Positions 1-15,500 are shown, numbered from the stretch's first letter. The stretch: 64,000 bases of DNA from Hymenolepis diminuta (GCA_900708905.1 CAADRB010000018.1:2128321-2192320), one strand, 5' to 3'. Notes: generated by a model not told the origin, from the letters alone. A program made the numbers and translations.

Positions 1-3000
1 GTAATAATATTGCTTTAAGAAAGTTTCAGTAAGAGCCCAGAAATGTACATCAGGGGCACATTAGTCTGCGAAATTAGAGGTGTCATGTTCGATTTCCATT
101 GGCGCGCATCCAACGAGTGGAATGGCCAACTCTACTGACAAAGTCTGACTAATATAGAGGGTGACAGAATTCGAGTCTCACAGTAGGAAGGTTCCACGAT
201 ACCAATCTCTACCAAAGATGAGTATTGGTAAGTGCTCTTCTAAGTAGGTTTCGACAATAATTTTACACACTTCCAGGAAAACTTTTGAGGAAATCCATTA
301 AGAAAAAAGACGAATCCCAGAAAATACTAAAAACATTTGAATCAGCAACAGATACAAACTCTACTCTTTTTTTCGTGTCATCGCTATGCAAATCTCAGAA
401 AGAAGGTTTGAAGTGGTATGGGAACATGCGTAATATCCAGTACTGAGAATTTTGTTTTCCTAATAAGAGAGGAATAGCGAATTCGCAAATTATTGCTGGT
501 ATATTTTGATCCATGCAGTCTCTTCGGGCTGTGAATATTTCCATTTTTTTCTAAATGTTAGATAAACGAACATAATTTACCTTCTTATCCATATAAATTG
601 TGCCGTACCAATCTTGTTGGTGGTAAAGGATACATTGTCAGAACATTAATTATTACTCGAACGCTATTAGATTAAAAATATTCACCTCAGATACAAGCTG
701 TTAAAGAGGAAATAGGAAATACATTAATTCTTCTAATACTTAAGCTGCCGAATATATGATTTCGTGAAAGTTCAAGATCGTTCTACTAACTAGCAGGAAA
801 ATATTTTGCTGAATTTGACCTTCGGAGCTACATATTGTAAGAAGATCTGGAAAAGAATTCCAAATGTACTAAAGGTTATTTCAAAGTCTCACGGACGTCT
901 CAAACGTACAAAAATGTAAAAACTATACATCTTTCGTCCAATTCGACATCACTTCTCGATTTCACTCACCTCTAAAGTAGTTGCATCATTGTGGTGAAAT
1001 CGGTAAAATTCATCAACCTGAGGAGGTTATTAAACAAACTGATGAATTAAATAATGATGATAGCGATTAAAGCAATTATTTTCCGGGATAAAGATGAGAA
1101 TTTTTGTATAATCGTTGCATTGTGAATTTCAGTATTAATTCTAATCATTTCGTCAGCATAATATTGCAAAACTAGAGATAGAATAAACAGCTCAACTGCT
1201 AGTCACTTTCCTCTGGGAAAATACGATGATTATATAATAATAAAAAAATAATTCATGGAAGTAATAACAAAACGATTGATTGGTGTTTGAGGCGTTGTGG
1301 AAAGCATGTTGGCAATAATTTTCGGTTCAGTTATCTAGAAATACTGTGTTACTTTAAGTGAACTCTATCGATTTCTGTTTCATTTGAAATGTCTTAGCAA
1401 GTCTCTGTTACCTACACTAACTGGCTGCAAGAATTTAAAAATGTGGGAAGATCATGTAAGCTAGTATTATCTTACCTTCTCACCTTTGTGAGGGAAAATG
1501 AGTTGAAATGGTAAGACTGATCATTATCATTATTAAATAATCAGTCGGTGAACATAGCTATCAATAGCAAGAATATTCTCAGTTATCCAAGTTATGAGTC
1601 ATGAAACTTAAATTTCGGAACGTGGAGCAGTGAATTATTCATTAAATAAATATTGTGCAACCCAAATCTAAAGATCATTTGAAGCATCACCCTTTTGATA
1701 ATCTGACTATTCTCAGCATCATTTTTCTCGCCTCCCTATTGAATTTTAATTTCACTTAATACTACACGATGAAAAAATGTAAATTTTTTCCTTAACCATG
1801 GGCTTAAATATTAAAAATATTAAAAATTAATAGGAAAATAATCATTGGCAAGTTTTTTCCACTTGTAGATGTTATTCCTTCAAATTCAGTGCAGATAGTA
1901 TAAATAGGTAAATATTCGCATGCTTTTCTAGATTTCAAGCAACCTAGCTACCGTCGAATTATACTATCACTTATTGGCGATGTAGATTAAATTTGAATAT
2001 ATGATAAATTATAAAAGATAAAAATATGTTCTCTTTTCTTAATAATCAAGGAAACTATTTAAACTATCTAAGTACAATTTGTGCCACCCTTTCCCATCAT
2101 TTTTTAAAAGCGGACCCGTACATTGATCACTGATTTACACTTGCACTCCTCCGTTAGGACTTGGCTCAACTTCCCGCGTTATCCATTTCCAGGATGTACT
2201 TTAAACATTCAGTTTTCTATCTTCCTCTCTCATTATTTCAGACTCCACCAACCTTTTTTATTCTTATTTGTTAAAGAGCGTTGTCATCTTTAAACCTCTG
2301 AGAAGATCCTTGGATGTGTAAGTTGGTTTACCGCAGAATAACGGAGTCGCATCCCCATAAAAATCTTAGCCACTTATGGGGTTACATGTAGGTCGAAATG
2401 CGGTACGAACTCAAACCGCAATTACATTTTCATACACTTAACTAATCTATGTCATATGACATTTTAGCACGCATCTCAAGCAGATCTTTTATTAAATCAA
2501 CGAAAACCGTTTATCTATGCACTCATTTTATCTCGGTACTACCAATGGTTAAAATTCCAATATTCATAAGCATTTATTACGTTGGTTAGACTTGATAATA
2601 AATTATATGAAGTGATTCTAAGACCCCATGACCAATAAAAATTTAAAATCTCTGAATGAATAATTAGGTTACACAAATCCCAGATACCTGAAGCCCTCTA
2701 ATTGATCAAAGACTTGATTACTGACACCACTATTAGAGAGTGACTCACAAATATGTGCAGGATGAACGGCAAGCCACCTACCCATGTATCTGATTGATTC
2801 TTATCACCTTTATTTTTAGGTGGGTGTGGACTTATCAGGCTTATCTCAAATGAGCCATTACCTCGTGACCAAGGAGGATTGCGCAAGCCGCGGATAACTG
2901 GTAGAAGACACTATTTTTATGCACTTTAATACTAGCTGAAAGTGAACACGATAATGAAGTAATGAAGAAGAGAGTGATGTAATCACCTAATTTTTTCGTC

Positions 3001-6000
3001 TTGAGAAATGTGAGATGCAAACATTATTCTGGTATCAAAAAAATGAAGCTGAAATGCGAAATATGTGCCGGAAAGCTACAAGCACTTCCAAACCGTAATT
3101 CATGAAAACTAGTTTAATCGCTCCTAATTGTCTTGAAAATGAATCAGCCAACATTACCTACTCAATTGTTCAAAACGTGAAAAGGACGAAGAGTTGCATT
3201 GAGATCTTTGGTATTCAAGAAGCATTTCTTTTTAATTCACTTTCCTTATTCTTTGGTAAATGTTGAAGGGTAACTCTCATTGCATTTCCAGAATTTCTTT
3301 TTATTCGCATTCCGTTTGACAATTCGTCCATGAAGTTGGAGTGACGTCCTTTATATCCCTATGACGCATGACCCATATCTGCCACGTCCAAACGCGCCCT
3401 TCCTGTAACCGCTTCGCTTCACCTGAAAAGCACTCTGCGCTCATGTTCTCACGCGTCCTTATCCCAGTGACTCATAGAGCTTCCACAAAATAACAACACA
3501 CGCCTGTCAGTTAACGGTTCCTACGCTTCCTGCTCATCTCCTCTCTTCCTCAGCACGCTTCCCTCTCTATCTCTCTCTTTGTCTTTCGTTTCAAACCCGT
3601 TGTGGTTCCCTTGAGTACATTTTTGGCCTAATCAATTTTTGGTGCTCTGCTTTAAAATTGTTGTTAGCTCTTACTCAACCAGCTACAAATTGCTGACTGT
3701 TATTACTGTTGTTATTTGATGGCTGTGAACCATTATTTGTTATCTAAACTCCAGCAATGTAGTAATGAAAACTTTACATTGTTAAGCGCAAATCATACTT
3801 TAATATACCAGTTGGTTATTTTTGTCTTTTATTTGGATAAAATATGTAAAACGTACACTTTTATTTATCTACATTGGCCACTCGCGGCACATGATTAGAG
3901 TTTTCTTCTTTTTCTAGAATATTCCCAGCACAAACCTAGAATTCCGGGATGTCAAAATCCCATCATCCTAGACCAATAAAACTTACCGACCTCATCATAC
4001 CCTAATTCAGAAGGTTGTGAAGTGTTTGAATGTGTCTATTCAAGTAAGGTTTGAGTGTCTGTTTCACATCGTTTTAACTCAAACAAATGGGGAGTCTCGA
4101 CACTTCAGTGCGTCAGTATGTATAAGTCCAATTCCATTGGGGGTAAGCGCTTTCCAATACTCAGTGAGATACTATACTGAAACTTCTGTAATGGAAAATC
4201 AGAATTCAAAACGCTAATCTTTTTCGCCTCTTCCGATAGATTTGCATCGATGAGTATCGATTAATTTGTAGACGTGCATGTTGACTTCCACACCACAGTC
4301 AAAATTTCGACTGGTAGCAAATCATTTCCATTCATATTAATATAATGCGCGCAAAAGTGTTACATAATCGCGATTTTTGTTTTATTGATATCAGGTAATC
4401 TTCATTATGGTAAATCGGATTTTTGGTTTGAGGCAATCTTATTTTAGGCTTCAGATATTTCAATCATAAATACTATCAATGACTAAAAATATTATTAACG
4501 TATGTGGAATAACTTTCTGATCGAACATAATCAAGATAAATACTGGTATCTGATGATTGAGTTATGGTGTGAAATCACTTACATCACCTGTCCATACCAG
4601 AGATATTTCCTCGGGATTCCAGAATTACATTGTGGTCTTATTGAAATACAAATATACTGAGAACGCACACACTGTGAAATTCACTCTCTAAGCTGCCATG
4701 AGAATAATCTGGTAACGGGAATTTCTTCACATCAGGATTTTTTTATAAGTATCAGTTCACACATGAGGAGTAATGGACGCTAAGCAAAAGAAAACACCAG
4801 AGTACTAGTAATCGTAACTCTCATCTTCACAGGATAAGTCTTAGCAATTTCCAGCAAATGTGTGCGACGAGTGGAATGTAAAATACTAAGGCCAATTGGA
4901 TGGTGTTCAATAAAAAAGTTTGTTTGGTGTCTGAGCCAAGATTTTGAATATTACGTATTGAATCCGTAGGATTGGTTTAAAGAATTTATCGTCGACGAGA
5001 AGATTATGAGATAGACCAATCTAAAAATTTGATTATTTAAATTAAAATCTACAGCCATTGTTGGAGCGTTAGATATGTCCCTTCTTCTGTTGACTAGAAT
5101 GTTAACTGAATAACTGGGTAGACATAAGGGCCATTAAAGCCAAGTAGCAAATTTCAAATGCAGAAGGGAGATTTGACATTTTAACACCATAGACACAACC
5201 ATGAGACTTTGTAGGGCATTGCATATCGCTAATTTTTGAGAAAATTAACAGTTACTGTCAAAGAGGAGGAGAAATACAGTGAATTCTAAGTTCGTTGCAG
5301 AACATAAGTCCGAAATACCTCCAAAAACGATACAAAAGATAGCTGTTTTAACTCACACTTATTCCTGCTGTAAAATGTGGCTGTCCATTTTGTCGTTTTA
5401 AATGCCTAGTTTCTGCCGCTATGATCTAGGTTCTGAACTAGAGGTCTCTGGGCTGCAGTTGGCTGAGATCATCAGACGGAGAAACGATAGAAGTGCCGTT
5501 ATTTTAAGATTTTTAAATTTTACTGGGGCAATTTATTGGAATATTACACATTTTTATGTGAATGGCGTTTATTGACCGCATCGCTAACAGTTATTATTCA
5601 GACTTAATGTTAAGATGTCAAAACCAACGTGGGCCAACTTATTTATGACGATGAACGAATTAAAGACTACCTGTGGAATTTCTCGCTCACAGATAATGCA
5701 TAGACTCTATGACCTTATTTATGGTGAGGTAAATTGCACCATTACTTTAAAAAAATAATTAAATCCTACCTTTCCTTTGGAAAAGTTTCTAAAGTTACTA
5801 ATTCTGAGATGAAGATAGATACAGGAACGATTCCTAAACAGCCCGACACATCATTCTCCAGATAAGAAATAGTTGATTACCGGCTACAGTTTTACTATGC
5901 TATTTTCTCCCCTGTTTTCACTGATCAAGGGATATATATATCAGATCAGTATTTTCTCAGATAATTCAATTTATTGACAAAAATTAATCGATATCACTGT

Positions 6001-9000
6001 TACTCTTAAGAGAACATTTGGTTTTTTAATACCAAGCATTTGATTATCTTCATAAGGTATGTTAAAAAGAACTGGAAAATGTTCGATAAAGCCTTCTTAT
6101 CAGGAAATAAACTTGCCAATTTCGTAAGGAGAAATTGTAAATGTTTTAACAATTTCGAATTCGTGACTGGTATGGCAGATCCACTCATCGCGGTTTTCAA
6201 AAAAATCTCAACTAACTTTATATCACAATCGTATTTTGTTCTGGTTAAAATAGTGCAACTGTCATCCTTGCAAACATGTTTCATCTTAGCAAAATCTAGA
6301 AGCATTTAAAGCAGATTAAGGCGATCGATATGTGAAAGAATTGTGCTTTCTAAACTTAAGATATAAAGTATTAAAGGAGCAGATTTAAAGCCCGTGTTTG
6401 ACTAATAAAAATATAAACTTATGGTCTGATGACTGATATTTGAATATCTTGAAATAAAACGATCCCAGCGAAAGAAAATATAAGTTATATCAGTTGCATC
6501 CATATTACATTAAATAAATTAATTAGAGATTTTCAGTATGGATCGTGTAAGCAGTCTTTTCTCTGTTATAACCATGCACGAAGACATTAAAAAAAGACTG
6601 AGCTCTGAAACATTATGAGGTTGTGAGTCTTAACAACGACCGATTCGGCATTAGTCGCAATGTTTGACGAATATACATATTATAGGAAGAGTTTAGTATT
6701 TTTTCAAAATCACTTTATGCTTTTAGCACAGAATTCAGGGTAATATTGTTAATAAACATAGCGAATTGTGATATTTGAATAGGACGAAAGGTTAATCGTT
6801 TAATATTGATTGTCAATGAACTAATTACAAGTTAAGTGTAGCTATGAAAATATGGGCAGCTAATGCAATAAGTTGAAATAAATTTGATTTTCTCCGACGG
6901 AAATTCTCAAATTCGGATATCAAAAGACATCTCTGAGTTTTACTCCAACCAGATATTTTGAAAATTCACAGCTGAAATTAAGACTTTAAAAAGTGAAATC
7001 AATAGTGCAATTCATAAATGCGCTCCAAAGCCTAATGAGAGTTTAATACCCACCCCCCTCCCTCCCATCTTTTTGTGGAATAGCTAACTTTTGACTCTAC
7101 TCGAAAAGATACGAGATACTGTCGATGAAGAAATAGTAACATTTTATATCGATAATTTTTAAGACCATTTGAGAGTCAACTTAAGTCATTCTAACCTATT
7201 ATTGTTTGAAAACTACATAAAAGGCTATCCTATAAATATGTGGATATTTTAAAATTTATTAGCAAACGATTTAGAACGGATTTATGGAATAAATTATTGC
7301 GTAAAACTCATTAATACAAAACTTACTGTCATTAAAATACGTAATGCAGTGCTATTTTACGCGATCTAACTTTCAAAAATGAGTCCTATGTCGATCAATT
7401 ATTACTTGCGCCGAAGAAAAATCTTTACTTCTCATAAACCGAAAAGTCTTTTTTTCCAGATAAATTCACTTTTGACAGTCATACATCAGATCTCCTAACT
7501 CGTATCATTGACACGAATTTTAGCTAATCACACTTATCAACAGCATACTTAATAAAATGTGTACAAGAAAGCAAGACTCTACGGATTTCTTATCTATAAC
7601 TTTAAAGATTGGTATGACCTCATCATTCGTTCTTTCGAAATTAGTACATTTATAATATAATCCTTTACATTTTATCAGATGAAATCGAATAAATTTTTGC
7701 AATTCGGAATTAATAATTTTCGAACTAATACAGATTCTCATTCCTGATAACTTTATCATAAGACTAACTTCTGATACAGAGGGGTAAATGCACTTCACAC
7801 TAGCACTTTTCTATTTTTAGCATTTTATATTCTAGCATTAAACGACCATAATTATCCAATAAGGGATTGCTTACTTGCATAATATTGCTCTATTAAGTAT
7901 CAAAGATAACTCGTGGCCTCCCAAAGGCAAAACTACTCAGAGCTATAATGGGCAGTTTTCAGTTATGGTGTTAGTCTCGTAAATCCACCACCCTTAGACG
8001 TCACTCACAAGTGTGCTAATCATAACCCAAAGAAATCACCTCCTTAGCACCTAACAGACAGATTTCATTGAAATCACAAATATCAAATGCTTCAAGTGCC
8101 AAAAACACGCTTGGTTTGAGAAAAAGTGCTTGTGCAGTCTGTTTCCAAGATTGTGCGTTTCACATAAGTGCTGTACTGGACTCCCAGAGCAGCACGTTCT
8201 TTCCAATACCTAGATTAGAGTCGAGAGAGTACGAAATTAAGGTCTTTGGGTTATGTAACATGGAGTCGATGGAGAAGCAGTCGTGTGCACTGATTGAGTG
8301 CTACTCATTTATAAGCATATTCTCAATGCACATAACAACAGTTGGGTTAATGACGATCATATCAGATCACCACATTGTATGTGCGTTTTAATTTATGCAT
8401 ATTTTCTTATCCTCGTCTAAGTACCCTCGCTCTTTCTCGCGATTTACTCAGTTGGATCGTCTCAATCCACATGACTTAATTCTTATTATTTGAAAGAAGC
8501 ACTAATGAACTGTTTAAACTCGATACCTCTTCAGACACTTCGCTAAAATAGCAAAATAAAACACGATTAACTAGTCTTCTTCACTTCCATATTCACATAA
8601 ATATGGAGCTAACTCATTTTAACAATGGCCCTATCATAGTTGGGACTTTGGCGTTTTCAATGATACTTTCTGTGATGTGTGGAAAAACCGCAAATCGGAG
8701 AACTTTATTTTGAAAACTTGATCTCTTTAAAGCTCTAGATGTGATTATTGCCTCTTTTTCATACAAAACTTCATATCTTGAGGTAGTTTGAGAGCACGCT
8801 GTTTGGTGATTTGATAATAATTGTGCTAGATGCCAATTTTTAAATGGAAAATTTCCGTCATTTATGTTTCAATAATATCACTTTTCAAGAATCTTTTCGT
8901 AGCTATCTGAGGACATAAAAAAGCATACACCTGATTTTATCAAGTTCAAACGTTAGTTGGTGGCGGTTTCATGATCGTAGTAAGCTCAAAATAAACAGAG

Positions 9001-12000
9001 CAATTGAAGAACTAGACCACATTCATCGTTGTTAATTGTTGCTCTGCCGTAAATAAATTTCTGTTTCTAAAACAAAGTTTCTTGGTTATTTAGCATGTAA
9101 TCAAGGTAGATTGGGAGGCGATTGTAATTAGAGATGACTGCTGTCAAACGTTTACAAATCAAAGTGGAGTGGTTTCAAATAAAATCATTATGTATTTAAC
9201 TCACCCAAAAGTGTGTCGTTTTTGCGCGACAGAATTACCTGATAGTTGGTCACATGTGGGAAAAGAAACTATTTCGTTAATAATTTGGGAATCAATGACA
9301 TCAAAAGCTTTGCGTCCTGGATACAGGCAAATTAAAGATAAACAATCCAGAACACTGAATGAGTGACAATGGAAGTTGGATTTTCTTCTGGAAAGTAATG
9401 AGGAAGATGCAAACTCATTATAGTATACCTTCGTCAGTTCCATCTCGAGAAGGCGGAATTCCATAGAAAAATCTCTTGAAATCAATATTTATACTAGTCC
9501 CGATTGCATACAGAATCGTGGAAACCAATAAGAATAAGATTTCATTTATGACCGTATTTGAAATATCTCAAAATGTAAACCTCTGATCTTATTTAATTAA
9601 GACGCTTTACGCAAATTTAACCATTTCTAGTGGCTTCAAACGCTATTTTTCCGAATGTCTCATTGAGACCACCTGTGGGATCGTTCAGTTATTCAGGAAG
9701 AAAAGTGAAATCAGTTCTGCCATATTTTACCTTCAAACATGAATCATATGAAGAAATCTTGGAGTAGCAGCACTTTTTCCGGGTACAAAGACCATATCGA
9801 CAGAAAATAGACTTCCTAGAGCTGTAACAGTGCAGAATAGTCTTATTTGACAAAATTAATGAAAGACGAAGGCGATTAAGCAGTTATCTAACAGAATGTT
9901 ATCTTCATTCTCGACATTAAAGGAAATGTCAGTCCATCTCCGTGAGACACTTGAGGAAAATACATCAAATGCTTAAGGAATTATTTTGTCGCTTTAAACA
10001 AATACCTGGAAAAAATGCGAGAAAATGTGCAATGAATAGGAGAAAATATCAAATTCCGTAGACCAAACTCCTCACTCCCCTTTGAATGAAAAGTTGAAGC
10101 CGTGAAATAAATTCAAATTTTATGGAAACACAAGGAAGTAATACAGTAGCTATTTAGATATACGTGCAAAAATGGCAGAGAAAGTGAATGTTAAAATATA
10201 TTTGATCTCGACATATAAGCATGACGAATATCGATGAGTGAACATTAATAAATGACAAAATCAATTCAAGCAGATAATTTTTCAGGCCTAGTAGCATAAA
10301 ATAGAATAATAATTGATTATTAATTAGAGATAAAAGGATTAGAATAGGAAGAAATAACCCAATATATGGAGCTTCATACTGACGATCGGAGCCATAGGAG
10401 CTTAATAACAACAAAGACACGATGGCGATTACAACTACTTATTGATTTAAGATAGAAGATTGATGCTTTTTCTGTAAAATGTCGATTGATAGGTTTTATT
10501 CAGTTGTGATAATTAATTGAGTACTATTATGCTAACTCGAAGTTTGCATCAGAACTTACAAGTGTTGATAAATCTCAAAATTATTTACAAAAGCGTTTTC
10601 CAATGCTCATTTCGAGTAGAGGAATAACATCAGAGAGAAACTAAAATTCTGCTGCCCTCTCTATTAGCCAAACTTAATCAGTGCGATTGGTCATCGAACT
10701 TGTGATATATGGTGAACGATTTTGTTAATTGCTGCATTTAGAAGAACTCCTTGCCAATATTATTTTCGAATTCTAAAATTCATACTTTCGAACTTCTAAG
10801 CCTTCAGTAGTAGGTATATTCGGAAGTTGGCTTAAGTGTATACGGTAACATAAAAGCTCGCCCTATCTGGTTGTATTCCACGACTAAGATTAGGGTTGCT
10901 GGGGCATCTCTCTTGGAAGTGAGACAAGAAGATTTGGAGTAACTTCCGTTTCTACTCAGATAACCCAAGGTTTCAAAGTAAAAGTGCTTGCAGAATATGA
11001 ACTTCGTTTCGTATTTAATTAAGAATGAGAGGGAATGTACTTTAATGGTGTGGATTGGTAAATTAAACGCAGGATGACTGTGAACAAGCAAGACAACATT
11101 TCCTCAAGTTTGAATCTGCAAACTCATGTCCGCATATGATAAATCTACCTTATGACAAAGGCCGATTTAGGAGAAAATTGAAGGAAACTGTCTCCTACAG
11201 TAGCAGTCTATTAAAGCTGTCTATTATTATATAGGATGCCTACAATATTTAGCTGTCAACCGGAAGTTGAAAGGTAGAACACTTCTGTGTAGCGAGACTG
11301 ACAATAATTTGATAAAATGATCACGGCAAAATCTAACATTGCGTACCGCTAATAGTGCGCCAAAAACAGAAGTCGAAAATTTTTGGTGAACAGTAGAGTA
11401 GCCAATATTTCGGAATCGGTGTTTGAGCAAATCCTTTCCTGGAAATGAGCTTCCACTGCCTCTCCTCAGAGACAGTCCGCCAGCTGTTTCCAAATATTTT
11501 CATTTAACATTTTTGTATTATTTGCATTTGTGTGAGTAACGACTACAAAGCTATCATTTTACTTCGAAACTTCATTCTTAAAAAGCAAATTTTTCCATTT
11601 TTATCTGGATTAAAGTTAATTTAATACAATAATGTTCCTAAAATCGTTTTCACTTGCAACACAATGCACATAATTGGTAATTTCCTGAAAAATCTCATTT
11701 AGACCTATCTTGTCCGATTGAATCACATACAAACGCTGTTCTTCGCTGCCCTAGCTATCAGATTACAATATTATATATCGCGTTGAAGCTCAAGAAATTG
11801 ATCAATTATCTGAAAACGATCAGTTTCCCTCGATAAAATAAAAAGCAAAAAAATCTTTTGGTGAATTTCTTTCGTATTAATGACTGATTCAAGTAGTGCA
11901 TATCAAAAATAACATAAATATAGCTTCATGTACTATCGTCATTTTAAGGTCGAGGATGATCATTAAAATGCTATTTGAATCGAAGTATCTTTTTCGCTAG

Positions 12001-12050
12001 TGGAAAAGAGCCGTGAGTAGTACCAATTTATGACTTTAGTGGGGCCTTAT
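1..12050. other. Long intergenic stretch without a recognisable gene
   Basis: About 12 kb of AT-rich sequence. Open frames here are short (the longest about 107 codons, at 8068-8391), start at arbitrary points, lack splice partners and show no family motif, so none is called. Two short frames overlap on opposite strands at 6006-6309, as chance frames do. The only compositional departure is the CpG- and pyrimidine-rich island at 3340-3600, listed separately, and a C-rich run near 7052-7070. No tRNA, rRNA or clear transposon was seen by eye; a diverged repeat could easily be missed. Confidence 0.6.
3340..3600. promoter_or_regulatory. CpG/pyrimidine-rich island with CRE-like sites (candidate regulatory region)
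   Basis: This segment stands out from AT-rich surroundings. It has a CRE-like TGACGTC at 3342-3348 and a second ATGACGCAT site at 3361-3369. Many CG dinucleotides follow (ACGCGCCC, CACGCGTCC), then a long C/T tract at about 3530-3590. No open frame with a family signature lies just downstream. It may be a promoter or enhancer of an unseen gene or of a distal start for the plakin gene. The assignment is inference from composition and motif look-alikes only. Confidence 0.35.
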
Positions 12051-12527
12051 CGTCTGCGTAGTTGCCTGTAACCGAGTGCCAACAAATTCTTCTCCATCGC
12101 AAGCCGAAATTCTGGGTCAAATCGACGTTCTGTCGCGTGCAAGCAATCACCTACAGTATACTCACGCAGCGTCAGCCCACTCTGCACACTGTTGTGAAAT
12201 GCGCGCGTCAATCGATGAGCCAATGAGAGCGCGACACGGAGATTAATGTAGTTAGTGCGAGATGAGGCTCATTCATTCGGTCCCACTTGAGCCAATTCGT
12301 GTACTAGGACTTCTCATACTTACGCACACGTCTAATAAATATCAACTTTTCTAAAGAGGCTAGTGTCTTCTCAGACAAGAACCTCTTTGACAAGGAATTT
12401 ATATTCTTTTTTCGAAACCTCTTTCGGTTTTCTTCACACTTTTACACGTTAATAACTACTCCTTTTGCTACACCTGCTGAGGATATTTCTAGGATTTTAT
12501 TTTTCGCACTGGTGTGAATAAAAAAAC
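12050..12527 (+). promoter_or_regulatory. Probable promoter and 5' leader of the plakin-like gene
   Basis: The stretch at about 12050-12330 is clearly richer in G+C and CG dinucleotides than its flanks. It contains a CCAAT box at 12220-12224 next to a GCGCGCGTC run. It ends about 200 bp before the first coding exon. No convincing TATA box is seen, which fits a CpG-type promoter. The AT-rich remainder to 12527 would be 5' untranslated leader. Assignment rests on position and composition. Confidence 0.5.
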
Positions 12528-15500
12528 ATGGCTGTTCATCACGGTGGTACGTTCTTCAAGTTATATTATTCTTTATCTTATCATTCTCTTTAATTTTAAC
12601 CAAATCAATCATCCTTGATTCACATGCTTGTATTTTTAATTGAAATTAAATTGATCGATGGAAAAGCACTAGAATTTCCCTCTGAGACAAAATGAATTTC
12701 TCATTGTTTGTTAAATTTCTTAGGAAATTTACACAAAAATAAGTTGTAGCCATTTTAAAATAAAATAGATATTGTAAACTCAAAATAGTTTTATCATGTA
12801 GTTTATGTAGACCTTTTAACCTTCATGAGAGAATTTCCAGATAAGAGAATTTCTTAGGCTTTTTTCTGGATTAAACAAACTCTAACCTGGCGGTTTTTGT
12901 CCACAGCGGTCTAAATGTCGTATTCTTTAATTTAAACGAGCGCTAAATTAAATACGAAGGTAGCACTTATTAATAATCGCCAACTTCGCAGCATAAGAGT
13001 AATTTTATTCAAAATATTATGAATACTCAGAATCCATGAAGATCTTAGATATCTACGAAATAAGGTAAAATTTAGTTTCATTATTCTCACAACCATCGGT
13101 TTGTTATGTGCTCGTTTTTTTGCAAATTAATCCCAAGTTAAAGGGTTTTGCAGCTCCGAATATGTGAAAAATATCGTCTTCCACTTAAAACAAATGGGGA
13201 ATTTCCTTTAGGAAATCGTGTATCAAGTGAATTTTATTAGTACCTCTGTCTATCTAACAATATACACTAAGGTCATTTCCAGACCGATTAAGATCCCGTG
13301 ATAGTAAAACATTTGCCTAATAGGAATAAAGAGAATGACTTTGCCGCTCCTGATGCTGATGATGACGTAAGAAAGAGAAGGGTGGAAAGCGATGCAAATA
13401 GAAAATAAGTAATGGTAGATTGGATCAGTCATGTGTGTTAGAAGGGCGAATGACAGGAGTTGGGGCTTGTGCGGTGTTATATGCAAATTATGTACTCTCT
13501 AGGTGTTCAGATGTGTTGCGTATTGGCAAGCAGGCCAATTTACACACCACATCAACCTAACCCAACCCCTGTGTTTGTGTGCACACAACGAGCCATGCTC
13601 ACACGCACTTAGGTTCACAAGAGAGAATGCGTTTATTTGCTTTGAGATCGATCTCTCTCTATCCTTCTTCTTATTCTTCATCATCATAATTAAGTTGAAA
13701 AACACACCTAAGACTGGACAAAACTATACGTAATATTTAATTATAAGTATCTAATCTGTATCAAATTTTGTCAACAGTATATCCAGTTTTTTGGAGATTC
13801 CCACTTTTTACTTGATAATATCAGATTCTGAGAAAACTTGACAATGATATAATAGATTGATAAACTAAAGAGAAATCAGTCTTGAAAGTTGGGTCCAGAT
13901 GAATGAGTCTAAGGTCTCTTTCCCTTAGCTATTTCACTCATTTGAGTGATACTGAATAAATGCCAATTTTCATCTCTTTAGATAATAAAGTGATTGAAAA
14001 GACGTTAACGGACTACAGGGTAAGTGGCAATTGCCCTTTTACTTGGAAAAAGTAGCAGTTTCAATAAGTTCTTAATGAGATTATTTCGTCGTTTATTTCT
14101 TGGTGTAGCTTAAAGCCCAGGAGATGAACGTAGGCGTGAATTACATGGCTTTGGACGAGGAGCGCAGACGTCAAGAATTACTTCTTCGTGAATTGCGAGA
14201 AATTGAGGAAGAGATTGCATCTCCGAATCTTCGTGGCTCAAAACTGCCCAGTTTGGCTTCAGTTGTCGGGGTGAGTAATACCTTTGAACGTCAGATTTCT
14301 GCTCACAATTTCTCTGAATTACACACTTGAATTGTTTAAATATTTGAAATATTGTGAGGTATTTCTTGTGAAAATGTAACAATGTGGATTTGCGTTTTAA
14401 ACATTTAGATTTATGTGAAATTGTTACTAGTTTCAACCTTCCAAGAAACCAATTAAATTATCTATCTACTTTGTTATAAACGGTCCCTGCTATATTATAA
14501 GTATATATATATATGTGTGTGTGTTTTCTCTGGCTTTTAAACTCTCACGATTTTTATGAAGAGGGGCAATTGATAAATAGAAGCGTTTTTAGCACTAATA
14601 TATTCACAATTTTAAACCATATTTATGAGTAGATGCATTTAAATACTCGAGCTCAAGCACGATATAAAAATCTTTGTGATTTATTTCCTTTTAGACTGAG
14701 TTGAGCCACAATTCTAAGTGTCTTCAATATCTGGCCGGAATATCGGAACTCGAACGAAGTATCGGTGATATGACTACTCATTTCACCGAACGCTCAGTTG
14801 AACTCAGTGATCCCAACGCTTTGAGCAAAGATGTCGTAACCTTTAAGGTAAGCCTAATTAATTCTTGCTAATTATTTCAACTGTGCCTCAAGTATTGAGG
14901 AGGGCAGCTACAGATAATGCAGTCTAAAAGCACGCTCATTGAGCTTTGGTACTCTGATGCGCTTATTCTTAAGCCCCTTGAAATGCCCTCTTAAATTATT
15001 TCAAGTGTATCATACGTGGTGCGGTTCATTCTTTCTCTCTTGTGCCTTTAATGCAATTGATTTTCACACCGTGTTGATGTGATTTACATATTTTCTCCTA
15101 CTTCTATAGACCCTTACCGAAAACGTAAAGAGTTGTTGGTCATATGTCGATCAACTAGCAACCTTGGCCCAAATTCACTTGAAAGCTTCCTCTGAGTACC
15201 ATCAAGTAAGTGGGCTTGGACTCTTCCACAGTAATTTCAACCCTCTGTTCAAAAACAGTAATAACGATATATGTGTATTTTTAGTTCTTCCATGAAGCAA
15301 ATGAGATCGAAGCTAAATTGGAAAAGCAACTAGCTGATGCTCAGAAGGCCCTTAAGTCCGCAACAGAACGACGATCACATAAAGAGGCGACAAAAATGGC
15401 CACCGAAATCAACGTAAGTCAAAAGGAGCCTTAAAGTCTCTTAATTTTCTAAAACATAATAAACATTTTCCGAATATCTAGGAGCAACTTAATGTAATGC

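Noticed and set aside
100..190. tRNA-like TTCGAGTC motif
   Set aside because: The surrounding bases do not form acceptor, D or anticodon stems.
6006..6309. Overlapping frames of 99 and 89 codons on opposite strands
   Set aside because: Complementary open frames in AT-rich DNA, no splice context or family motif on either strand.
8068..8391. 107-codon plus-strand frame
   Set aside because: Composition is not protein-like over its length, there is no family motif, and the upstream and downstream sequence offers no gene context.
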